A stretch of 45,820 nt of DNA from assembly GCA_016209225.1 (NCBI GenBank), contig JACQWO010000059.1:1-45820 (forward strand). Reading direction: 5' to 3'. Made by a program: the position numbers and the translations under genes. The notes under the pieces are model-generated. The model did not search any database. It saw only the letters and a list, made by a program, of their open reading frames with translations, and was not told where the DNA came from. Position 1 is the first letter of the stretch; every line of letters starts with the position of its first letter. This document shows, piece by piece, positions 23,332 to 31,974 of this stretch. This DNA comes from Desulfobacterales bacterium. GTDB lineage: Bacteria; Desulfobacterota; UBA8473.

Positions 23332-24702
23332 TTATCGCAGCTTACCTCTTGCAAGAGATGCGAATATGCCTCCAAAACAAAGGGTAGCAAAAATTATGAA
23401 AACCACCTTTAAACCTTTTAAGAAAAGCAGATGGTATTCAGATGTAATTTGAACCCTTCCGATGTACAAGGCAAATATAAGCATTGCAATCCCCATACTG
23501 AACATCTGTCCAATCAGGCGCATGGTCCCAGCCATTCCAGAAGCTACCCCATAATATCTCTTGTCAACAGAACTCATAATTGCATTCATGTTCGGGGATG
23601 AAAAAAGGGCAAAGCCAAAACCAACGAGGATTAGACTGGCCACAATGAACGCTAAAGGCGTTTCCCCCTCCAGAAAGGTGAACAGAAAAAGCCCTAAAGA
23701 GGTCAGCATCATCCCAATTGAAGCAACTATTCTTGGTTCAATTCTGTCTGAAAGTCTGCCTGCAAGAGGGGAGAAAATAGCCATTACAACAGGTTGGGAT
23801 ACTAGAACAAAGCCTGCGTTTTGAGGACTAAACCCTTTTATATACTGCAAGTAAAGGCTTAAAAGGAAACTTATGGCAAATGTCGCACTATAATGAATTA
23901 AAGCTGCCAGGTTAGAGAAAGCGAAGACCGTGTTATTTAGGAAGAGTTTTATGTCTAGAACAGGGGTTTTCGCCTTTATCTCCCACTTGACAAATGAAAA
24001 TATTCCTAAGGCACCCATTAGAATCAGCCATACACCCGATATCTTTGGCAAAAGAGAAAAACCGTACATTATTGCCACAAGGGTAAGACCGTAGAATATA
24101 GACCCTATAAAATCGAACTTCTCCCCCTGTGCTTCAGCCCATTCCCCTTTCAATTTCCAGGGAATAAAACCGATTATTATCACGCCTAGAGGTACAGTTA
24201 TAAGAAAAATGCTCCTCCAACCAAAATGCTGTGTTAAAAATCCACCTAAAAATGGTCCAAGAGACAGCCCTAAATAGACCGCAGCAACAGTTATTCCCAA
24301 AGCTTTGCCTCTTTCTCCAACAGGAAATACTGAAGTTAAGATGGCCATACTAGTCCCAAATATCATCGCACTTCCTACTCCCTGCAAAACTCGGAAGGCT
24401 ATAAGTACGATAGCAGACGTTGAAATAGCAGAAAGGAAGGATGAAACGGTAAAAATCAATATGCCGTAAGTAAAAATCCTCTTTCTCCCGTGTATATCTG
24501 CTATTCTTCCAAAAGGGACAAGGAACATTGCAGCGGTTAATAGATATGCGGTGGCAACCCAACTTAACAAAACCGCATCCATGGCGAATTCTTTCCCAAT
24601 CGAGGGAAGGGCAATGTTAACAGAAGAGCCCATAAAAGGCGTAAGGAAAGATGCCAACGCAGCAACGAGTAAAGCGGAGCTTTTGTCTACACCATTGTCC
24701 AT
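23332..24702 (-). CDS. MFS transporter, DHA2 (EmrB/QacA) type
   Basis: This 456-residue major-facilitator protein begins with MDNGVDKSSALLVAALASF and has the family's GRIADIHGRKRIF motif A near residues 65-78, plus several hydrophobic segments consistent with the 14-helix DHA2 type. Members expel drugs or hydrophobic compounds by proton antiport. It lies just before the zinc-ribbon gene, which may be its regulator, but no direct evidence shows it. Confidence 0.88.
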   Translation of the reverse strand: MDNGVDKSSALLVAALASFLTPFMGSSVNIALPSIGKEFAMDAVLLSWVATAYLLTAAMFLVPFGRIADIHGRKRIFTYGILIFTVSSFLSAISTSAIVLIAFRVLQGVGSAMIFGTSMAILTSVFPVGERGKALGITVAAVYLGLSLGPFLGGFLTQHFGWRSIFLITVPLGVIIIGFIPWKLKGEWAEAQGEKFDFIGSIFYGLTLVAIMYGFSLLPKISGVWLILMGALGIFSFVKWEIKAKTPVLDIKLFLNNTVFAFSNLAALIHYSATFAISFLLSLYLQYIKGFSPQNAGFVLVSQPVVMAIFSPLAGRLSDRIEPRIVASIGMMLTSLGLFLFTFLEGETPLAFIVASLILVGFGFALFSSPNMNAIMSSVDKRYYGVASGMAGTMRLIGQMFSMGIAMLIFALYIGRVQITSEYHLLFLKGLKVVFIIFATLCFGGIFASLARGKLR

Positions 24703-24728
24703 ATTTATTTTCTCAAGCTTCTAAGACC

Positions 24729-25073
24729 TCAGTGATAATCATGCGTTCCCAATATGACTTTGATGCCTGTCCTTTCCTCCAGGATTTTTGCCAGGTCCTC
24801 TGCTTTGGTGTATGGACATCCGGGTTTGGCTTCGGCCAGACATGAACTAAAATGAATTACATCCGGTTTAATCTCGGATAATCTCATAGCCATGCCCAAA
24901 TTGGGAACAACTGTACGACCGGGACATTCGCAGGCAATAAAGGCTGTTACCTGATGTGGTTCTTCGAATTTGCCTTCTCCGAGAGCCGCTGCTTTCAGGC
25001 ATCGCCACTCGCCAGGACAGCCGTAACCACTATCCATATAAGCGCCACAACTTAGAATAGCAACTTTTTTCAT
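24729..25073 (-). CDS. CGGC domain-containing protein
   Basis: This 114-residue protein contains the cysteine pattern of the CGGC domain: ILSCGAYMDSGYGCPGEWRC at about 7-26, ACECPGR in the middle, then HFSSCLAEAKPGCPYTKAED. It probably binds a metal or handles redox, but the molecular role of the family is unknown. The AAGGAGG ribosome binding site is clear. It precedes the DHA2 transporter on the same strand with a short gap, so the three minus-strand genes may form an operon. Confidence 0.85.
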   Translation of the reverse strand: MKKVAILSCGAYMDSGYGCPGEWRCLKAAALGEGKFEEPHQVTAFIACECPGRTVVPNLGMAMRLSEIKPDVIHFSSCLAEAKPGCPYTKAEDLAKILEERTGIKVILGTHDYH

Positions 25074-25318
25074 CCCAACCTCCTTGTATGGTATTTTAAC
25101 TGTTATGTTCTACTCTTAATTCATTGGATGTCAAGAAGGGAATAGGGGGTTATTATCTAAATTACCATAGAAAAAGGTAAATAAGCAATAGCCCGAAACT
25201 TCTTGACACCTCACTCTTTTTATAATAAGCATGGATTATCTCCAAAAAAGTTGGCAAAACATAAGGAGTCAAGGGGGCAAGGATTCAAAACTATCTTTGG
25301 TGGATAAAGTATATCTTT
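25074..25318. other. intergenic region with a dispersed repeat-like stretch
   Basis: I see no gene. Around 25230-25285 a stretch (GGATTATCTCCAAAAAAGTTG, then AAGGAGTCAAGG and AGGATTC) resembles 31826-31890 in part, suggesting an old dispersed repeat. The start of the next small membrane protein lies at its end. Confidence 0.3.
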
Positions 25319-25507
25319 TTGATATTTGTCATACTTGGTTTTTTGGCATTCGGCATAAATTTGTTAATCAGTTCATACTACATGAAAAATGCCCATGAAT
25401 TCGTTATGCTTTTTTTCTCTTCTAGTTTCATCATATTGATTTGTATATCTTTGGTTGTAGGGGTTATTTCAAGGATGACCTATAAAATCGGGAGTCGAAA
25501 GTCGTAA
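25319..25507 (+). CDS. small two-helix membrane protein
   Basis: This 62-residue protein starts at TTG 25319. Two hydrophobic segments, IFVILGFLAFGINLLIS and MLFFSSSFIILICISLVV, flank a short hydrophilic loop. In-frame upstream codons back to 25268 (including YLWWIKYIF) also look membrane-like, so an unusual ATT start at 25283 with AAGGGGG upstream is possible. The last residues GSRKS and the stop lie in a heptanucleotide-like repeat shared with the convergent MFS gene. I recognise no family. Confidence 0.5.
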   Translation: MIFVILGFLAFGINLLISSYYMKNAHEFVMLFFSSSFIILICISLVVGVISRMTYKIGSRKS

Positions 25508-25550
25508 ATAAATAAAAAATCCATTCACGATTTACGATTTACGATTCACT
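25492..25550. repeat. heptanucleotide repeat cluster (ATTTACG/ATTCACG units)
   Basis: Four consecutive 7-bp units of the form ATT(C/T)ACG occur at 25523-25550. Degenerate AGTCGAA and AGTCGTA units lie at 25494-25507. The repeat sits between convergent genes and provides the last residues and stop codons of both: KVNRKS-stop of the MFS gene at 25532 and GSRKS-stop of the small membrane protein. Confidence 0.75.
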
Positions 25551-26722
25551 TTGGAGAAGGCTGGAGCACGAAGAATAAGCATGGTTATGGTTACGCAGAG
25601 GGCGAAACCGGCCATAACCCCGAAGCTCATATTGTAAGAACCTGTCCAATCTCTGATCAACCCAACAGCATAAGGACCCACAACCATCCCCACGCTTAAA
25701 CAGGTGGATATAACACCAAAACCAAAACCGAGATTCTGAGGTTTCATAAGATCCGATGGCAAAGAGAATACTGGGGCAGGGACTAATGCCACTGAAACCC
25801 CGATTAGTGCCATCAAGAATATGAGTAAAGTAGTAGCATAGGGAATGAAGAACATAAGAACTCCTAAAGCAAGACCACCCATGGCTATCAGAGTCTCTTT
25901 AAAGCCGATTTTATCTATAAGGTAGCCAACCACAGGACTGAAAATAAGGGATCCCCACATGACGAAACTGGCAAGAAATCCAGCAAACTCTATGCTGAAA
26001 CCCTTATCCGCTATAAAGAAGTCTGGCCCAAAGGTAGTAAAGGAGATTATTGATGCGTTAAACCACATCCATGCGATCCCTACAAGCCATATTGAAATGC
26101 CCGCTTCCTTAAAGTTGCCCAGCCCTATCCTTTTCTCAGTAAAAGGCTTGCCCGTAATGGGAGGAACTGGTTTATACAAGATAAGGAAGACTATCAGGGC
26201 TACAAAGGTGAGAATGCCGCTAACTGAAACGGACGCCTGCCAACCCAGTTTCTTTCCCAACCATCCCAAAGTGGTAAAAGATATTATTGTACCCAGCGGC
26301 ATGGCGGTATTATATATCCCCATGGCTAGGCCCAACTCTTTCCCGTTGAACCATTGAGCGAGAAATTGAGGCAGACCTATTGCAAGAATTAAAGCGCCAA
26401 CTCCTGAGACTGTCCTCCCCAGGGCAAGAAGGAAGAAGGTTTTCCCAAAAATTACTGTGAGGGTGCCAATAATCATCAAAATAAAACAGAAAACGGTTAT
26501 CTTTCTTGTCCCATAGAGATCAAAGAGTATTCCCCCAGGAATGGACAGGAATATTCCCGGCAGGGCAAAGAGACCCATAAGAAGTCCTGCCTGGGTGTGA
26601 GAGATGTGCAATTCCTGGATAATCAGACTTAAAATAGGGGGGATAGCCTGGAATACAAAAGCGAAGGCGAGCATAGATATGTAGGTTAAGACCAGAATAT
26701 TCCATCGGTATCTTTCATCCAT
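25532..26722 (-). CDS. MFS transporter (oxalate/cyanate-like or unassigned)
   Basis: This major-facilitator permease, about 396 residues if started at ATG 26722, begins MDERYRWNILVLTYISML. It has GGILFDLYGTRKI as motif A, and the repeated 6+6 helix layout. The best start is ATG 26722, preceded by AGGAAG. ATG 26761 would add 13 residues and overlap a small ORF. The substrate is unknown. The 3' end reads into the heptanucleotide repeat, which supplies its last four codons and stop. Confidence 0.85.
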   Translation of the reverse strand: MDERYRWNILVLTYISMLAFAFVFQAIPPILSLIIQELHISHTQAGLLMGLFALPGIFLSIPGGILFDLYGTRKITVFCFILMIIGTLTVIFGKTFFLLALGRTVSGVGALILAIGLPQFLAQWFNGKELGLAMGIYNTAMPLGTIISFTTLGWLGKKLGWQASVSVSGILTFVALIVFLILYKPVPPITGKPFTEKRIGLGNFKEAGISIWLVGIAWMWFNASIISFTTFGPDFFIADKGFSIEFAGFLASFVMWGSLIFSPVVGYLIDKIGFKETLIAMGGLALGVLMFFIPYATTLLIFLMALIGVSVALVPAPVFSLPSDLMKPQNLGFGFGVISTCLSVGMVVGPYAVGLIRDWTGSYNMSFGVMAGFALCVTITMLILRAPAFSKVNRKS

Positions 26723-26750
26723 AAAACCGCTTCCTCTCTTTTCTGGGGGA

Positions 26751-26879
26751 TTACTTAGCATAACTATTTTCTCTAATTAATTCCATTACAACAGGGTTCT
26801 CTGGGTCAGGACAGGCTATATGGGCTGTATCTTTATCCCTCTCCCATGGCATACTGCCCCCCCCCACCATTAATGCCAT
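26751..26879 (-). CDS. small ORF (42 aa) with a G9 tract
   Basis: An ATG at 26879 (or 26868) opens a 42-codon frame containing a run of nine G residues (three Gly) and reading MPWERDKDTAHIACPDPENP and then VVMELIRENSYAK before TAA at 26751. It lies directly after the stop of the 26895 gene and stops 29 bp before the MFS start. I do not recognise it. The composition looks coding. The homopolymer makes frame changes easy, so a phase-variable or sequencing-error origin is possible. Confidence 0.3.
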   Translation of the reverse strand: MALMVGGGSMPWERDKDTAHIACPDPENPVVMELIRENSYAK

Positions 26880-26894
26880 AATGAAGGGATATGT

Positions 26895-27659
26895 TCAATT
26901 CCTCCTTTTGTGAAGAAAAAACCTTCTATATTCCTCTAAGTCATTCTTACTAACCTCTTTACTATCCTTTATGTCCTTATATACCTCAGCGGAGTCCTCA
27001 GTTATTCTTTCACATACTTCTCTGGCAGTAGAGATATAAGATAATAGTTTTCTGTCTAAAACCATCCTTGCTAGAGGTTTAAAAACCTTAATTATCAACT
27101 CAACAAACCTGTTGTTTGCCTTCAGATAGATGTACAAGACATTTTCAATGAATTTTCCCTTACGGTCTTCTCGGTATTCCACAATTATTACTGCCTTCCC
27201 CATGAGTTTCTTAATGACATTCCCGTTGTATTGGCCATTCCCATAAAATACAATGGTTTTTGGATACTTGTGTATCAATCTGAAGTCTCCGGTTATACTT
27301 TCTCCATCTTTAAAATGAAAGGATTGGTCTTTGTTCCTGGTGATGACGAGGTTACGAATATTCAATCCTCGGATGATGTCCGTTGCGAGAGGGAGTCTAT
27401 CCAGGAGATATTTATATATTGATGAATTAGTTTCAAACCTTACACCTCTTATTTCCTTGAATACACTACACTCCTCAATAACCTTTATAATCTTATCTCT
27501 GTCAGTATCTGATAATACTGAAGGGGGGATATGGTGTTTCCTTTCCGTTCCCCCCAGGGCCTCATCTGCTAAATTATAAACTGTACTGGCAAGGAGACAG
27601 ATCAAGGTGATTGACGATATAACTAGTTTATTTCCCACCTTATCCAGCCACCTGTGCAT
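26895..27659 (-). CDS. hypothetical secreted or membrane-anchored protein
   Basis: This 254-residue protein (ATG 27659) has an N-terminal hydrophobic segment VISSITLICLLASTVYNLA that could be a signal anchor. The rest is basic and hydrophilic and shows no family I know. ATG 27659 is better than ATG 27674 because AGGAG lies 5 bp upstream. Near its middle is HKYPKTIVFYGNGQYNG, then AVIIVEYREDRKGKF. It overlaps the end of the 74-residue gene (27623-27847), so the two are probably co-transcribed. Confidence 0.55.
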   Translation of the reverse strand: MHRWLDKVGNKLVISSITLICLLASTVYNLADEALGGTERKHHIPPSVLSDTDRDKIIKVIEECSVFKEIRGVRFETNSSIYKYLLDRLPLATDIIRGLNIRNLVITRNKDQSFHFKDGESITGDFRLIHKYPKTIVFYGNGQYNGNVIKKLMGKAVIIVEYREDRKGKFIENVLYIYLKANNRFVELIIKVFKPLARMVLDRKLLSYISTAREVCERITEDSAEVYKDIKDSKEVSKNDLEEYRRFFLHKRRN

Positions 27660-27847
27660 AGTTCTCCTGAGCAAAAATGCTCAATAACAGCATCGTTGTC
27701 ATCTTCTCTTATTTTTCTTGAGATTTCATTAATACTATTGTACGGACAGTCATGATAATAATCCAGAAGCTTTCCATCTCTATATACCATAATGTCGATA
27801 CTCTTATCAAAGTTTATGTACTGTTCTATGCAGATCCTTTTGGTCAA
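27623..27847 (-). CDS. small hypothetical protein (74 aa)
   Basis: The frame opens with TTG 27847, with GGAG about 7 bp before it, and gives 74 residues beginning MTKRICIEQYINFDKSIDIM and ending CSGELCTGGWIRWEIN. A pair of cysteines near the end could bind metal. I recognise no family. It overlaps the start region of the 254-residue protein and seems to be the first gene of a two-gene unit. Confidence 0.45.
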   Translation of the reverse strand: MTKRICIEQYINFDKSIDIMVYRDGKLLDYYHDCPYNSINEISRKIREDDNDAVIEHFCSGELCTGGWIRWEIN

Positions 27848-28050
27848 AGGTTTTCTCCAATAGTCATACAGCTTTCGGGTTAATGTTACGAAAGTGGTGT
27901 TATTAAGCTAATTTGGCGTAGATAATAATAAAATGCCAGCAACATGTCAACTTGAACTTGTAAGTTGTAGGGTTTATGTGGTATCATCTGGGGAACTATC
28001 TAATTATATTGTTAGCTCTAATCTACTCCAGAATATTGAAAAGGGTTTTT

Positions 28051-29550
28051 ATGAAAAGTATCAAAAAGCATATAATTATTCTTTCTGTCTTGTTTCTGTT
28101 CTTGCTGACTGCCTCTCCCACATGGGCGCTGAGTCTTAAGGGTCGTGTGGAGGAGCATACCCTGAAAAACGGCATGAAGATTCTCATGCTTAAGCGGCAT
28201 TATTCTCCCACGGTATCCTTCTTCATGAGCTTTAAAGTTGGGTCGGTAGAGGAGTATTCCGGGATTTCCGGGACAGCCCATCTGTTGGAACACATGCTGT
28301 TTAAAGGCACAAAGGTATTGGGGACAAGGGACTACATAAAGGAAAAGAAAGTGTTGGATGAAACCGACAGGATAGCTGTAAGGCTTGATAACGAGATACT
28401 TAAGGGTAAGAAAGCAGACGAGGCTAAGATAAGCAAGTTAAAGGCTGAATTGGGAAGATTGCAGAAAAGGCATAAAAGATATGTGGTAAAGGATGAGATA
28501 GATTCAATATATTCAAAAAACGGAGGGGTTGGTTTAAATGCCTCGACAAGCTATGATGTTACAAGGTACATGGTTAGCCTTCCATCGAACAGGGTCGAGC
28601 TTTGGGCCAAAATAGAGTCGGACAGGATGTCGAACCCGGTACTTCGGGAATTCTACTCCGAGAGGGATGTGGTTATGGAAGAGAGGAGGCAGAGGATCGA
28701 GTCTGACCCTGATGGGAAACTCTATGAAAACTTTATGGCATCGGCATTTATAGCCCATCCGTATCGAAGGCCGATAATTGGCTGGGTATCAGATTTAATG
28801 TTTTTAAAAAAGAAAACAACCGAGAGGTTTTTTAAGACCTATTATGCTCCAAATAACACTGTAGTGGCAGTAGTGGGTGATATAGACCCCTCAAAAACTT
28901 TAGAGATTATAAAAAAATACTTTGAACATATTCCTTCTCAACCTATTCCATCGTTTATTCCCACAAAGGAACCGGAACAGATGGGGGAGAGAAGGGTAAA
29001 GGTGAAATTCGACGCAAATCCCAGCTTGATTATAGGTTACCACAAACCAACTGTGCCTGATTTTGACGATTACGTATTCGATGTTATAGACAGCATACTG
29101 TCCAGGGGTCGAACCTCCAGGTTTTATAAAAGGTTGATAGAGGAGGAAAAGATTGCTGTCAGTGCAGAGACGGCTAACGGGCTTCCGGGTGCAAGATACT
29201 CCAATCTTTTTGCTGTATTTGCTACTCCAAGACACCCACATACCACTGCTGAGTTAGAGCATTTCATCTATAAGGAAATAGAGACATTGAAAAGAGAACC
29301 GGTAACGGAAAGGGAACTTAACAAGGTAAAAAACCAGTTACAGGCTGATTTTATAAGAGCGCTTAACTCTAATTCCGGGTTGTCAGGTAAGCTCTCTTAT
29401 TACCAGACCGTTGCAGGAGATTGGAGATATATAGAGGATCAATTGGATGTAATAGAACGAATAACCCCTCAAGATATAATGAAGGCTGCCAGGAAGTATC
29501 TTATCGAGGATAACAGAACCGTGGCAGAGCTGGTAAAAAAGGGCAAATAG
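28051..29550 (+). CDS. M16-family zinc peptidase, active subunit
   Basis: This 499-residue protein (ATG 28051) has a signal peptide (about 1-26, ending TWA) and a catalytic HxxEH motif (HLLEH, 77-81) with the downstream EERRQRIESDPDG as the likely third-ligand region. It is an M16 (pitrilysin-like) peptidase of the PqqL/YmxG type and acts in the periplasm. The upstream TTG/ATG at 27976 would add a poor N-terminus, so I chose 28051. The second gene starts 1 bp after its stop. Confidence 0.9.
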   Translation: MKSIKKHIIILSVLFLFLLTASPTWALSLKGRVEEHTLKNGMKILMLKRHYSPTVSFFMSFKVGSVEEYSGISGTAHLLEHMLFKGTKVLGTRDYIKEKKVLDETDRIAVRLDNEILKGKKADEAKISKLKAELGRLQKRHKRYVVKDEIDSIYSKNGGVGLNASTSYDVTRYMVSLPSNRVELWAKIESDRMSNPVLREFYSERDVVMEERRQRIESDPDGKLYENFMASAFIAHPYRRPIIGWVSDLMFLKKKTTERFFKTYYAPNNTVVAVVGDIDPSKTLEIIKKYFEHIPSQPIPSFIPTKEPEQMGERRVKVKFDANPSLIIGYHKPTVPDFDDYVFDVIDSILSRGRTSRFYKRLIEEEKIAVSAETANGLPGARYSNLFAVFATPRHPHTTAELEHFIYKEIETLKREPVTERELNKVKNQLQADFIRALNSNSGLSGKLSYYQTVAGDWRYIEDQLDVIERITPQDIMKAARKYLIEDNRTVAELVKKGK

Positions 29551-29551
29551 A

Positions 29552-31012
29552 ATGAAGAGAAGAAAGGCATCGCTTATCTCGTTATCTTTGGTAGTCATAG
29601 CAGTAACAGCCTGCCTGTGCTTAGTAGTCGCAAGCAGACAGGCATCTTTTGCAGAGGATGCTAATCCACCAAAGCATCCAGGGGATATGGCATTTAAACC
29701 CCTGGCTTTTTCTCCTCCAAAAGGGCAGAGGGTGGTGCTGGATAATGGTGTGATTCTATATATTCTGGAGGACCATGAGCTTCCTGTGTTGAATCTGTCT
29801 GCAGTTATCAGGACAGGCTCGGTTTACGAACCTGCGGATAAGACAGGTTTGGCTGAGTTAACCGGTACGGTTATGAGGACAGGGGGTACCCGTTCTATGA
29901 ACCCAGACGAGATAAACGACCAATTGGAGTATATTGCAGGTTCTGTAGAGACAGGTATTGGAAGCGAGTCCGGGTCTGCCTCCCTTTCTGTGATGAAAAA
30001 GGATACAGACATTGGTCTCAAGATATTTGCTGACATTATGATGAACCCAAGATTTGATCAGGAAAAGCTAGACCTGGCTAAAAAACAGGAGATTGAAGTT
30101 ATAAGACGCAGGAACGACAATCCGGACAGCATAGCCTTCAGAGAATTCAGAAGGCTTTTATACAAGGATAATCCCAGAGGCAGGATATCTACAGTTGAAT
30201 CAATTAATGCCATTACCAGAACAGATTTAGTTGAGTTTCACAACAGGTTCTTCCGCCCGGAAAATGTAATGCTTGCTATCTCCGGAGACTTTCAGAAGGA
30301 TGAGATAGTGAAAAAGGTCGAGAAGTCTTTCCAGGGCTGGGAAAAAACCGGGACAAAGATACCCAAAGAGCCTCCCCCTTTATATTCCTTTGAAAAATCC
30401 GTAAATTATGCCTTTAAGGATGTACCTCAGTCCACAATTATACTTGGGCATCTGGCGGTGAGAAAAACCCATCCTGACTATTTTACATTTAAGGTATTGA
30501 ACTTTATCTTAGGAGAATCTGGTTTCAATTCCAGGTTGACTTCAGAAATCAGGTCTAATAGAGGTCTTGCGTACAGTGTGGGGAGTATTTACAGGGGTGA
30601 TGTGGAATATGGGGTGTTTGCTGTCATATGCCAGACCAAGTCCGTCACTACCTCCAATGTCATATCCCTGATCTATAACATTATAAGAGACCTAAAGAAA
30701 AATGGCGTCACAGAAAAAGAGCTTCGGTGGGCAAAAGAGTCTATCGTTAATAAATTCATCTTTTCTTTTACTTCTTCTGCCAGTGTAGTTAACCAGCAGA
30801 TGATCGTAGACTATGACAACCTGCCGGAGGATTTTTTAGAGAGGTATCAGGAAAACATATCCAAGGTTACCCTTGAGGATATTAAAAGGGTGGCAAAAAA
30901 GCATCTTTACCCGGATAGATCCATTCTTGTTGTGGTGGGTAAGAGTAAGGATTTTGATAAACCACTGTCTGAGTTTGGCGAGGTTCATGAGATAGAGTTG
31001 AAGGGTGAGTAG
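29552..31012 (+). CDS. M16-family peptidase-like protein, inactive partner
   Basis: This 486-residue protein has an N-terminal hydrophobic signal-like segment (about 8-33) and is homologous to M16 peptidases. The position of HxxEH reads GLAELTGTVM (99-108), so no zinc ligands remain. SNRGLAYSVGS in the C-terminal half matches the Arg/Tyr pair that M16 beta subunits use for substrate binding. Thus it is probably the non-catalytic subunit of a heterodimer with the upstream peptidase. The two genes are 1 bp apart. Confidence 0.9.
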   Translation: MKRRKASLISLSLVVIAVTACLCLVVASRQASFAEDANPPKHPGDMAFKPLAFSPPKGQRVVLDNGVILYILEDHELPVLNLSAVIRTGSVYEPADKTGLAELTGTVMRTGGTRSMNPDEINDQLEYIAGSVETGIGSESGSASLSVMKKDTDIGLKIFADIMMNPRFDQEKLDLAKKQEIEVIRRRNDNPDSIAFREFRRLLYKDNPRGRISTVESINAITRTDLVEFHNRFFRPENVMLAISGDFQKDEIVKKVEKSFQGWEKTGTKIPKEPPPLYSFEKSVNYAFKDVPQSTIILGHLAVRKTHPDYFTFKVLNFILGESGFNSRLTSEIRSNRGLAYSVGSIYRGDVEYGVFAVICQTKSVTTSNVISLIYNIIRDLKKNGVTEKELRWAKESIVNKFIFSFTSSASVVNQQMIVDYDNLPEDFLERYQENISKVTLEDIKRVAKKHLYPDRSILVVVGKSKDFDKPLSEFGEVHEIELKGE

Positions 31013-31093
31013 AGATACAAGAATAAATTCCCCATTGGGGAACCCGGACACTCTGTTATATGAAATACCCCCCACGGAAGACAGGACAAAATC

Positions 31094-31816
31094 ATGACAG
31101 AATTTGATAAAACCCGATGGGCAGAAAAGGACTTTGCCTATGAGTATCTTGAAACGGCAGACATCCGAATCTTAGAGCGGAGAAGGCTGCTGGAAGTATT
31201 TAAATCGTTCTATAGGTATTTCCTGGGAAACAAGCAACAAAATACAGTCTTGGACATGGGGTGTGGAGATGGCATCCTAATCCATGAGCTTCTAAAAATC
31301 GACGATTCTATATCAGCCACGTTGGTTGACGGCTCAGAGGATATGCTGAACAAAGCCAGAGAAAGGCTGGCCGGCTTTAAGAATATCCACTTCATTAAAG
31401 CAAGTTTTCAGGAGCTATTATACAAAGACATTCCACTTCCGGATTTCGGCTTTGTAGTCTCATCCCTTGCTATTCACCATCTGGCAATGAATGAGAAGAA
31501 ATCCATCTTTAATTACATTTATTCCCGCTTAAGAGAAGGGGGCTATTTTGTAAACACAGATGTTATCCTCTCGCCGACAGAAACCCTTGAGAAATGGTAT
31601 CTGGAATTATGGAAGGAATGGATAATCGAGAAACAGACTGTGTTGAAATTAGAAAGCAGGTATGAGGACATTATCAGTAAGCATGCAGAAAAGGAGCATC
31701 ATAGTAAGCTCGACATATTAACCGATCAATTGAATGGCTTAAAAGATGCAGGATTCAAAGATGTAGATTGTTTCTATAAATATGGAATATTTGCAATGTA
31801 TGGCGGCAGGAAGTAA
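31094..31816 (+). CDS. class I SAM-dependent methyltransferase
   Basis: This 240-residue protein has the SAM-binding motif VLDMGCGDG at 52-60, VDGSEDMLNKAR as the acidic second loop, and SSLAIHHLAMNEK as motif IV. It is a Rossmann-fold methyltransferase of the Methyltransf_25/TYLCV type. The acceptor cannot be deduced. The start has few features. A small TTCCCC/GGGGAA hairpin lies in the gap behind the M16 gene. Confidence 0.85.
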   Translation: MTEFDKTRWAEKDFAYEYLETADIRILERRRLLEVFKSFYRYFLGNKQQNTVLDMGCGDGILIHELLKIDDSISATLVDGSEDMLNKARERLAGFKNIHFIKASFQELLYKDIPLPDFGFVVSSLAIHHLAMNEKKSIFNYIYSRLREGGYFVNTDVILSPTETLEKWYLELWKEWIIEKQTVLKLESRYEDIISKHAEKEHHSKLDILTDQLNGLKDAGFKDVDCFYKYGIFAMYGGRK

Positions 31817-31974
31817 TATATGGGGGATCATCTCCAAATTAGTTGATGGATTATGAGGATTCAAGGAGTCAAGGATTCTAGTGAAATGCTGAAATTGAAA
31901 GGATTCGAGGATAGTTTATAGGGTGGTATAGGCAATTACTTAATAAGGCACTTTATTAAAAAGGAGGCAGTATA

